64,000 nucleotides of DNA from Hyphomicrobium_A sp963745205. Lineage in GTDB: Bacteria; Pseudomonadota; Alphaproteobacteria; Rhizobiales; Hyphomicrobiaceae. This document shows, piece by piece, positions 53,596 through 61,142 of the stretch (within the stretch, counting starts at the first letter, position 1; the number at the start of each line of letters is the position of its first letter). A model generated the notes under the pieces. The model had not been told where the DNA came from, made no database searches, and saw only the letters and a list, made by a program, of their open reading frames with translations. The DNA lies in the NCBI GenBank assembly GCA_963745205.1, contig CAVUWX010000032.1, positions 1 to 64,000 of the forward strand. The letters are read 5' to 3'. The translations under genes and the position numbers were made by a program.

Positions 53596-55403
53596 AGCGG
53601 GGCCGTCGCCGCCGCGAGCCAGCGGCGGCTGTCGGCATCGAGGTCGGGGAATAGAGTCTCCGCGACGCGAGCGTGATAAGCATCGAGCCACGCGATCTCG
53701 TCCGATCCGAGCACCTCCTTGAGGATCAGTCGCCGGTCGATCGGCACCAACGTCAGTGTCTCGAAGCCCATCATCGGGCGATCGCCCCCCGCAACCTCCG
53801 CCGGCTCCGTCACCAGCAGGAGGTTCTCTATGCGAATGCCGTAGGCACCTTCCTTGTAGTAGCCGGGCTCGTTGGAGCAGATCATGCCCGGCTGCAGAGG
53901 CGCCATTCCCGCCCTCGAGATCGACTGCGGCCCCTCATGCACCGAGAGGTAGCTGCCGACCCCATGCCCAGTGCCGTGGTCGTAGTCGAGGCCGTGCCGC
54001 CACAGCGCGCGCCGCGCCAGGGGGTCGAGGTCGATGCCGCGGGTGCCTTCGGGAAAGCGCGCGGTGGCGATGGCGATGTGGCCCTTGAGCACGAGCGTGA
54101 ACCGCTCGCACATCTCGGGGCTAGGCCTGCCGATGGCGACCGTGCGCGTGATGTCGGTGGTACCGTCGAGGTACTGGGCGCCGCTGTCGATGAGGAATAG
54201 CTCGCCAGAGCGCAGCTTGCGGTTGGTCGACGCGTTGACGCGGTAATGCACGATGGCGCCATTGGGACCGCTGCCGGAGATCGTGTCGAAGCTGATCTCG
54301 CGCAACTGGTTGGTGGCGCGGCGGAAGCCTTCTAGCCGCCGCACGGCCTCGATCTCGTCGATCTCGCCGGGGGCTTGCCTGTCGAGCCACCCGAGAAAGC
54401 GGACGACTGCGCCGCCGTCGCGGACGTGCGCAGTGCGTGCGCCCTTGATCTCGGCAGCCGTCTTCACCGCCTTGAGGATGAGGCACGGGTCTGGCCCGCG
54501 CTCGATGTGCCGCACCCCGCCGAGCGCGTGTGCGAACCAATAGCCGGCGGTGTTGGGGTCGAGGCGGACGCGCTTTTTCGCCTTGCGCAAGGCCTTGATG
54601 CGGTCGGCAAGCGCCTCAGGCGGGCTCAGCTTCGCGAATGCCTCGAGGTGGGCGCGCGCGGCGGCGTCGATCTTCTCCGGCGCCACGAAGAGCTCAGGCC
54701 GGCCGCTCTGCGGGACGACGGCGAAGGCCAATGCGACCGGAATATGCGGAATGTCGGCGCCGCGGATGTTGAAGGCCCACGCGATGGAATCGCTCAAGGT
54801 GAGGATGACCGCGTCGTGGCTGTCGGCTTTGAGGCGTCTCTGAATGTCGGCAATCTTGTCCGGCGCCGATTTCCCCGCGAGCTTCACCGGATGCACGGTG
54901 ACGTGGTTCAAGGGCGCCGCCGGGCGGTCCCGTCCCCACACGCGATCAACGAGATTGCGCGAAGCGGGACGCAGCTTGATGCCCTTGGCCTTGAGCGCGG
55001 TCTCAAGCCGCTCGACCTCGGCGATTGTGTGCAGCTTCGGGTCGTAGCCGATCGTCTGCCCGCGGCTCAAGTGTTCGCAAAGCCACTCGGCAATGCGTGC
55101 GCGCGGCAGCTTGGAGACCTCCATCGTCTCGGTGTCGACCTCGGCGCGCGCCTGCACGGTGTAGCGCCCGTCGACGAACAGAACCGCCGCCTTCTTGGCG
55201 ACGATCGCGAGCCCGGCCGAGCCAGAAAAGCCCGTAAGCCACCGCAAGCGCTCGGCGCAGGCCGGCACATACTCGCCCTGATGCTCATCCGCGCGGGGCA
55301 CCAGGTAGGCGTCGAGTTGCGAAGCTGCCATGAGCCGGCGCAGCTCCTTAATGCGTATCGCTGCGACGCCGCGTTGGGCGGGGGCTTCGAAGGTCTGGAA
55401 CAT
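53592..55403 (-). CDS. pepP: Aminopeptidase P family protein (Xaa-Pro aminopeptidase)
   Basis: The 603-residue protein has two creatinase N-terminal-type domains (about residues 10-300) and a C-terminal M24 catalytic domain (about 310-600). The domain has the metal-binding Asp pair in DSGAQYLDGTTD, His in YDHGTGHGVG and Glu in NEPGYYKEG. This two-N-domain form resembles eukaryotic XPNPEP1 and removes N-terminal residues before proline. It is likely cytoplasmic. It is convergent with the sulfotransferase gene, and the prmA gene lies 96 bases upstream on the same strand. Confidence 0.9.
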   Translation of the reverse strand: MFQTFEAPAQRGVAAIRIKELRRLMAASQLDAYLVPRADEHQGEYVPACAERLRWLTGFSGSAGLAIVAKKAAVLFVDGRYTVQARAEVDTETMEVSKLPRARIAEWLCEHLSRGQTIGYDPKLHTIAEVERLETALKAKGIKLRPASRNLVDRVWGRDRPAAPLNHVTVHPVKLAGKSAPDKIADIQRRLKADSHDAVILTLSDSIAWAFNIRGADIPHIPVALAFAVVPQSGRPELFVAPEKIDAAARAHLEAFAKLSPPEALADRIKALRKAKKRVRLDPNTAGYWFAHALGGVRHIERGPDPCLILKAVKTAAEIKGARTAHVRDGGAVVRFLGWLDRQAPGEIDEIEAVRRLEGFRRATNQLREISFDTISGSGPNGAIVHYRVNASTNRKLRSGELFLIDSGAQYLDGTTDITRTVAIGRPSPEMCERFTLVLKGHIAIATARFPEGTRGIDLDPLARRALWRHGLDYDHGTGHGVGSYLSVHEGPQSISRAGMAPLQPGMICSNEPGYYKEGAYGIRIENLLLVTEPAEVAGGDRPMMGFETLTLVPIDRRLILKEVLGSDEIAWLDAYHARVAETLFPDLDADSRRWLAAATAPL

Positions 55404-55499
55404 TAGCCTTGTTTAGGCGGGTCGTGGCGGGCGGGCAATTCGGGAAGTGCGCGACTTTTGCCTTTTTGACGGCGATGCCTCCACAACCGTGGCGGGGGC

Positions 55500-56426
55500 T
55501 CAGCCGCGTTTGAGGAGGGTCAGCGTCGACCAGCCGGCGATGCGGCGATGCTGGGCAAGCGTGAACTTCTGCGCACAGTAGGCTGCTATCACCGATGGCG
55601 CCTCGGGCTCGAGCAGCCCCGACAGGATGACGACGCCGCCCGTGCGAACAACCTTGCTCACGCCCGCAGCCAGCGCACGCAGGGGTCTTGCGAGGATGTT
55701 GGCAATAACGAGGTCGAACGGCGCGGCATGGCGCAGCCAGGGGTGGTCGAGGCCACTGGCGCAGGCAAACGCGATGCGGCCCTCGACGCCGTTTGCTCTG
55801 GCGTTTGCTGCGGCGACAGTCACTGCAACGGGGTCGTTGTCGGTCGCCAGCACTTGCGCCCGCGGCAGCGCACGTGCCGCGGCGATGGCGAGCACGCCCG
55901 ATCCGCAGCCGAGGTCGAGCACGCTGGCAAAAATGTGCCGGCGCGTCAGGCGGTCGATCGCCAAGAGGCAGCCGAGCGTGGTGGCGTGATGAGCGGTGCC
56001 GAAGGCCTCACCAGCGTCGATAAGGATGGCGTTGGGGCTGCGAGGCACTCGTACTCGGTCGTGGGTGCCGTGGATCGTGAAGCGGCCGGCCTCGACCGGC
56101 GGCAGCGCCGCCTGGGAGATGGCGACCCAATTGAGGTCAGGCACGCTTTCGAGCCGCAGCGGCGGGAGCGCTCTTCCCAGGGCGCTGCCGAGCTGCGCGC
56201 TGAGCGGATCGAGTGTGGGAGCGCCGGAGAAGTAGGCCTCGACGCGCCACTTGCCCACACCGTCCTCAAACCGGGTCACGGCGTCGGGCACGGGGTCCGG
56301 CAGGGTCTCGAGCGCGTTCGCCAGCGTGTTCGCAAGCGCGGGGTCGGTGGTCTCGGCGAAGAGCTTGCAGGACCAACCCGGGCGCGGACGAGGGACCGCG
56401 GGCGCATCGACCTCGGTTGGGTTCAC
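55500..56426 (-). CDS. prmA: Ribosomal protein L11 methyltransferase
   Basis: The 308-residue protein has an N-terminal substrate-binding domain, the SAM motif VLDLGCGSGVLAIAAAR near residue 170, and the downstream NILARPLRALA motif (usually NILAxPL) near 235. It trimethylates L11 at several positions. It starts with GTG 56426, which overlaps the stop of the DUF3754 gene as GTGA, so they are translationally coupled. Length and order of parts match the family. Confidence 0.9.
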   Translation of the reverse strand: MNPTEVDAPAVPRPRPGWSCKLFAETTDPALANTLANALETLPDPVPDAVTRFEDGVGKWRVEAYFSGAPTLDPLSAQLGSALGRALPPLRLESVPDLNWVAISQAALPPVEAGRFTIHGTHDRVRVPRSPNAILIDAGEAFGTAHHATTLGCLLAIDRLTRRHIFASVLDLGCGSGVLAIAAARALPRAQVLATDNDPVAVTVAAANARANGVEGRIAFACASGLDHPWLRHAAPFDLVIANILARPLRALAAGVSKVVRTGGVVILSGLLEPEAPSVIAAYCAQKFTLAQHRRIAGWSTLTLLKRG

Positions 56427-57868
56427 GCCAGGCCTTCCGAATTGCCCTCAAACTCCATGCCCTCGGCGGAGAGCGGCTCCGGCAGCTCGTCGAGGAAGCG
56501 GTCCCACTTGGCGTCGATGTGCAGGGCGGCTTCCTTGGGCGGCAGCGTGACGAGAGTACCGTCGGGGCTCTCGGTGACGATGCCGTCCTCGATCAGGCGC
56601 CGCAGCGCGTCGGGCATGTCGAAGTCCACGGTGACCCCGAAACTTGTTGCAAGATATTGCTCGATCGCGGCGTCGATGTCGGGGATGTCCTGCTTGCGCG
56701 CGTTTTCCTTCGCCAGCACGCTGTAGAGCAGCATCTCCTCCTTGATGTCCTCCTCTGCGGCGCGGGCCGCGAGCTTGAGCATCACGCCGCGGTTGTCCGC
56801 CATCGAATGGAAGTAAAGGTTCTGCGCCATGACCACGAGATAGCGCTGCTTCTGGTTCATGAAGTTCACGGCCTGGCGGAAGGCGATGCCGCCGAGGCCG
56901 AAGACGGCGCCAACGGCCGCGAAAGGGTTGGTCGCGAGCAGCGCGATCTTGCCGGCAGCACCGAACGCGCCGAGCCCGAGGCCGCCGCTCGCGGTGGCGC
57001 CGAGGCGGAGCTTGTCGTAGAGCCGAAACCTCACTTGAGTGTTGGGGAAGATCATCTCGAGGTCGCTCCTCGGGATGTTCTTGAAGAGCTTCATATAGAT
57101 ATTGTCTTCCTTGACCTGCGGCGGCATGGAGGCGCGGGCCCGCTTGACGATTTTCTCCGCCTCTTTGCGCCCGAGCTTCTGCGCAGCCATGACCTCGCGC
57201 ACGCGCACGTCGAGCGGCTTCAGCTTGAACAACAGGAATAGGCGCTGGAAAATCGGAATGTCGAACTCTTCCTTCAGGTAGAATTTCTGCCACCTGCGCC
57301 GCTTGTCGCGCTTGTTCGAGGCGCCGCGGTAGAAGATCAGCACCTCCTCGAAGGCCTCGAGATCGACGAACAAGTCGAGGTCGTAGGCGGATTCGCGCGT
57401 TAAAATCAGCTCTACGTCGCTCGGATCGATGCGCACGTAGTTCGCCTGCTCGAGGATGCGTGCCATGCCCTCGACGACGCGCTTCTGCATGACGCGGCGC
57501 TCGCCTGGAGTGAACGCGCGCGTCATCAGGAGGTCGCTGTCGGGGCTGAACGGTTCATACGTCTCCTCGAGCTCGTGCAGCTCGGCGGTGTATTGTTGAC
57601 GCCGCCAATGATCGAGATAGCGCAAAAAGCGGCGAGCCTCCTGCGCCTGCGAGCCGGGCCACGCGCTCGCCATCGTCAGGCGGTCGAGCAGCGCAAATCG
57701 CGTGACGGGGATGAAGCGCTCGCGCCCGCGCTGGCTCTCGGGTTTTATGGCATCGAAGCCGGAGACCTTCTGAGCTGCGGCCGCGGCCGTGGGTGACGCG
57801 CTATTGGTGCCCGAAGTGCCGGTAAAAAAGCCGGCGTTGGCCGTGGCGTCCTGCGCATCTGCCGGCAT
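56423..57868 (-). CDS. DUF3754 protein, TMEM143-like
   Basis: The 481-residue protein belongs, by pattern, to DUF3754 (PF12576), the family of human mitochondrial TMEM143. It has a long helical N-terminal part (about 20-250), a short hydrophobic region (about 310-345, LGLGAFGAAGKIALLATNPFAAV then a second segment) and a C-terminal winged-helix-like part (about 390-475). Function is unknown in any organism. Coupling to prmA in one operon hints at a shared mitochondrial-type ancestry or translation role, but is not proof. ATG 57868 follows GGGGAG and is preferred to the start at 57904. Confidence 0.75.
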   Translation of the reverse strand: MPADAQDATANAGFFTGTSGTNSASPTAAAAAQKVSGFDAIKPESQRGRERFIPVTRFALLDRLTMASAWPGSQAQEARRFLRYLDHWRRQQYTAELHELEETYEPFSPDSDLLMTRAFTPGERRVMQKRVVEGMARILEQANYVRIDPSDVELILTRESAYDLDLFVDLEAFEEVLIFYRGASNKRDKRRRWQKFYLKEEFDIPIFQRLFLLFKLKPLDVRVREVMAAQKLGRKEAEKIVKRARASMPPQVKEDNIYMKLFKNIPRSDLEMIFPNTQVRFRLYDKLRLGATASGGLGLGAFGAAGKIALLATNPFAAVGAVFGLGGIAFRQAVNFMNQKQRYLVVMAQNLYFHSMADNRGVMLKLAARAAEEDIKEEMLLYSVLAKENARKQDIPDIDAAIEQYLATSFGVTVDFDMPDALRRLIEDGIVTESPDGTLVTLPPKEAALHIDAKWDRFLDELPEPLSAEGMEFEGNSEGLA

Positions 57869-58162
57869 GATCGGGCTCCCCACACGACTTGAGTCACAAG
57901 TCACACGCGCGAAAGTGCCCCCTTTGCAATCCCCATTGCAGCCTGACGCGTGCCGTCCGCACTTCTAGGGCGCACCCTTCGGGTTGTCGAGACTAGGCCA
58001 GCGATTGTGCAGCATTTTGACGGACCGGCACGCCGCTGCCGGACCATGAGCGCTTGCTCAAGCCGCCGTTTTTTCAACCGTGCATAACGGCGGTGCTGCC
58101 ACAGTCGTGCCGCTCTTAGGGTTAACAGAAGGCAGCGTGCGTACGTCATCGAGGGGGATAGG

Positions 58163-59620
58163 GTGCGTCGCGTCCTTCGGATTTTGCTGCTGTCGAGCAT
58201 GGGACTCGCCGGGATCAGCCTCGCGCAAGCCCGCGAACGCCTCGTGATGCCGTTCGATTGTGGCCTCGAAGGAGGCCGCATCAAGGTCTCACCCGCCACC
58301 CCCAAGAGCTACCCCATCATCGGCACGCGCGACCAAGAGGCTATCACCACCTGCCGGCCTCCGTTGGCGAGCGGCTGCCGCACCCTGATGGTGCATCGCT
58401 TCGTCATCTCCTGCGGCGGCGTCGGCGTCGCGTGGATGCGCGTCGTGGCCGCGATCGGCCGCACGGACACGAGCCGTGCGTGGGTCGACGCCGGCCGCCT
58501 CAACGTCACGCTACCGGCGCGCGTCGCGCAAGGGCCGAGCGCCGCCTGCTTCGACGGAATTGCGGCGGGAGGTCACGGTGGTCTCGAGCGCCGCGTCGTG
58601 TTCATGCAGGAATGCCTTCCATGGCGTCGCCACCTCGCCGACGTCGATCATCTAGTGCTGCCCGAGGGTTTTGCACCGATCGGCGAGTTCGGCGCTCGGC
58701 TGCAGCTCGTGTCGGCCGATCCCGCCTACAGCCTCGATGAGGCAAGGCTCGACGCCGGCCTGGATGACGCGGCGCTGGTCACCGGGCGCAACAGCGAAGC
58801 GCTGCTCGCCAAGGTCGATCCACAGGCCGCGGTCGACCCGACCGGAACCAACTACAGCGGGTCGCGCGGAGCCACGATGGCCGGTGACGAGTGGGTCACT
58901 GTCGTCCGCGCGGAGCGCGACTACGGCGGGGCGCCCCCGCCAAATACCGCCGGGCTGCCGGGAGCTTGGACGGTTTTCGTCATCGCCTTCGCGCTTATGA
59001 CGGCAGCAGGCGCGGCCCACTTCCGCTCTTCGCGGGCGTGGCCGGTACGCGTCCTTGCATCGGCATCAGGTCTGGCGCGCACATTCGGGCGCGACGGGAC
59101 TGAGCGCGCTGCCAACCGCGCATTTTCGACCCACAACCTCTCCAACGCCGGCGCGGCGGTCGCCGCCCTCCTCGTCCAAACGGAAGCGACGCTCGTGCAG
59201 CTCAAGGGTGCCGGGCCGCTGCGCGACGTGCTGCAATCCGAATTAAAGAGCCTGCGCGGGCGCCTGAGTAACGTTGAAACGGGTGTGCGCGAGGGTGTGC
59301 CCGCGGCGAACACGGGGCCGCACTACCGCGCTCTCGTTCGCGAGCTCGAACGCATCCGCCGCATTGCGGAGAGTGCCGCAGCAAGCCGTTCTGGCGGCCG
59401 CCCAACCACCTTGCCGCGCACCACGAGCGAGGCCTACGAGGTGCTCGGCGTTAACGCGGACGTGAGCGAAGGCGTGCTAAAGAAGATCGTCGATGCACTG
59501 CGAATGAGCTGGCATCCCGATCACGCGCGCGACGAGGATGACCGCCGCGCACGCGAGGAACGCATCCGGCAGATCAACGTCGCGTGGGATCTCATCACCG
59601 CCAAGCGCGAGGCTGCCTGA
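58163..59620 (+). CDS. Membrane-anchored C-terminal J-domain protein
   Basis: The 485-residue protein has a signal or anchor at the N-terminus (VLRILLLSSMGLAGISLAQA). A large domain of about 230 residues follows, with six Cys that may form disulfides, then a second membrane helix at about residues 265-285. A linker and a C-terminal J domain end the protein (about 425-485) with HPD in SWHPDHARDED. This topology puts the first domain in the periplasm and the J domain in the cytoplasm. A type III J protein could recruit DnaK to the membrane. No other family name is recognised for the N-terminal domain. It starts with GTG after GAGGGGG. Confidence 0.7.
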   Translation: MRRVLRILLLSSMGLAGISLAQARERLVMPFDCGLEGGRIKVSPATPKSYPIIGTRDQEAITTCRPPLASGCRTLMVHRFVISCGGVGVAWMRVVAAIGRTDTSRAWVDAGRLNVTLPARVAQGPSAACFDGIAAGGHGGLERRVVFMQECLPWRRHLADVDHLVLPEGFAPIGEFGARLQLVSADPAYSLDEARLDAGLDDAALVTGRNSEALLAKVDPQAAVDPTGTNYSGSRGATMAGDEWVTVVRAERDYGGAPPPNTAGLPGAWTVFVIAFALMTAAGAAHFRSSRAWPVRVLASASGLARTFGRDGTERAANRAFSTHNLSNAGAAVAALLVQTEATLVQLKGAGPLRDVLQSELKSLRGRLSNVETGVREGVPAANTGPHYRALVRELERIRRIAESAAASRSGGRPTTLPRTTSEAYEVLGVNADVSEGVLKKIVDALRMSWHPDHARDEDDRRAREERIRQINVAWDLITAKREAA

Positions 59621-59707
59621 GGCCGCGTCCGCGCGCTGAACGTTCGCCTTCGCAGGGACCCACCGGGGTCTCGTGCCGCTCGTTGGCGTATTGAGGAATT
59701 GGTAGGC

Positions 59708-60433
59708 GTGGCGGCGGTACGACTTTCGCTGTTGGTCCTGCTTATAGGCGCGGCAGCCATGGCCGAGGATGATCGCACGGCCGAGCGGCGGCAGATGGTC
59801 GACGACATCGTCGCGCTGTCGCGGCTGGTAGCGGGCGAGAGCGGCCACGGCGAGATCGATACTCACGTGCTCGCGGCCATGGGCAAGGTCCCGCGGCATG
59901 AATTCGTGCCGTCTCTGCAGAAGCGGGCGGCCTATCGCAACCGGCCGCTGTCCATCGGCTCCGGCCAGACGATCTCGCAACCCTACATTGTGGCGCTGAT
60001 GACGGACCTTCTGGAGCTCGAGCCAGGCGACACGGTTCTGGAGATCGGCACCGGCTGCGGCTATCAGTCGGCGGTGCTCGCCGAGCTCGCCAAGGATGTC
60101 TACACCATCGAGATCGTCGATAGCCTGGGGCGCAACGCAGCTGTGACGCTCGATCGTCTCGGCTACGCCAATGTGCACGCGAAGATCGGCGACGGGTACA
60201 AGGGGTGGCCGGAGCACGCGCCCTTCGATGCCATCATCGTGACGGCCGCGCCCGACCACGTGCCGCCGGCGCTCGTTGAACAGTTGAAGACCGGCGGGCG
60301 CCTTGTCATCCCCGTGGGCAAGCTGGCGCAGCAACTGCTCGTCATCACCAAGAACGCGGACGGGAGCACGTCGCGGCGAGAGATCACGCCGGTGCAGTTC
60401 GTGCCGCTGACGCGCGACAAGGCAAGCGAGTAG
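59708..60433 (+). CDS. Exported protein-L-isoaspartate O-methyltransferase
   Basis: The 241-residue protein has the PCMT fold with PRHEFVP, ISQPYIVALMTDLLEL, the SAM motif VLEIGTGCGYQSAVLAEL and IGDGYKGWPEHAPFDAIIVTAAP. These segments are typical of Pcm, which methylates isoaspartyl residues for repair. Unlike E. coli Pcm (208 residues), it has an N-terminal hydrophobic leader (VRLSLLVLLIGAAAMAED) that should export it. Cofactor supply in the periplasm would then be a puzzle. GTG 59708 follows GAGGA by ten bases; TTG 59699 is the alternative. It follows the J-protein gene by 87 bases. Confidence 0.85.
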   Translation: MAAVRLSLLVLLIGAAAMAEDDRTAERRQMVDDIVALSRLVAGESGHGEIDTHVLAAMGKVPRHEFVPSLQKRAAYRNRPLSIGSGQTISQPYIVALMTDLLELEPGDTVLEIGTGCGYQSAVLAELAKDVYTIEIVDSLGRNAAVTLDRLGYANVHAKIGDGYKGWPEHAPFDAIIVTAAPDHVPPALVEQLKTGGRLVIPVGKLAQQLLVITKNADGSTSRREITPVQFVPLTRDKASE

Positions 60434-60469
60434 GGCGCCTCAGGCTCGCTGCTGTCGACCACGCACCTT

Positions 60470-61135
60470 CTAGTGTCCGCGAATCCCCAGGCATACCTCT
60501 CGGTCGATAACATAGATCTCCATGCGCTGGGCGAGCACCTGTGGTTCACCTAGCACTGGGATCTCGCCTAGCCTCTCAAATGGGACGTATTCGCTGCTCA
60601 CGGGAGCATCAATCACTAGTATATCGGCAGGGCTGTGCTGTTTGTTCTGCAAGCAAAGGCGAATCGCCTTCTCCAAAGTCGACGCATACTCTCTCGTTGA
60701 ATAGCAGCTTGGTTCCTCATCCATAACAGTCAAGAATTGTGCCGTTTCTTCCTCATCAGTTATCGGAAGAAACCCTCTCCCCTCGCCCTTCTTGTTCAAT
60801 TCTCTCATGAGGTTAAGTCTCGCCCTCGCCTGCGCGACAGTCGCCTCAATCTTGATCGTAGATTGGGATCGCACCCAAAGCGCATCGTGGTCGCTGCTGT
60901 CCAAGTTGAACTTGGCCTTATCGTCCGGACTGGCCTTCCGTTTCAGAAGTCCAACGATTGGTGTCACCTCATCGCGCAGCCGCTTTAGGCGTCCGCGAGC
61001 TTCGCGGTAGTCGGCTGTAAGGCCAGCCCCATGAATGAATGGGAAGATGCGTTTGTACTCATCCATAAGGGTTGAGACCTCAATCACTCCGCCAATCTTT
61101 GCATAAAACAGTTCAAGTTGGTCAGGGGAGTGCAT
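60470..61135 (-). CDS. Hypothetical protein behind uvrD, 221 residues
   Basis: The protein has an alpha-helical N-terminal half with coiled-coil-like heptads (LTADYREARGRLKRLRDEV) and a predicted alpha/beta C-terminal half (ILVIDAPVSSEYVPFERLG). No domain, signal or membrane segment is recognised. GAGG lies five bases before ATG 61135, which is only seven bases after the uvrD stop, so they are likely co-transcribed. The coding DNA is clearly AT-richer and less codon-biased than all neighbours, suggesting it was acquired recently. Two Cys near the middle and end are the only notable residues. Confidence 0.6.
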   Translation of the reverse strand: MHSPDQLELFYAKIGGVIEVSTLMDEYKRIFPFIHGAGLTADYREARGRLKRLRDEVTPIVGLLKRKASPDDKAKFNLDSSDHDALWVRSQSTIKIEATVAQARARLNLMRELNKKGEGRGFLPITDEEETAQFLTVMDEEPSCYSTREYASTLEKAIRLCLQNKQHSPADILVIDAPVSSEYVPFERLGEIPVLGEPQVLAQRMEIYVIDREVCLGIRGH

Positions 61136-61142
61136 ATTCGCC

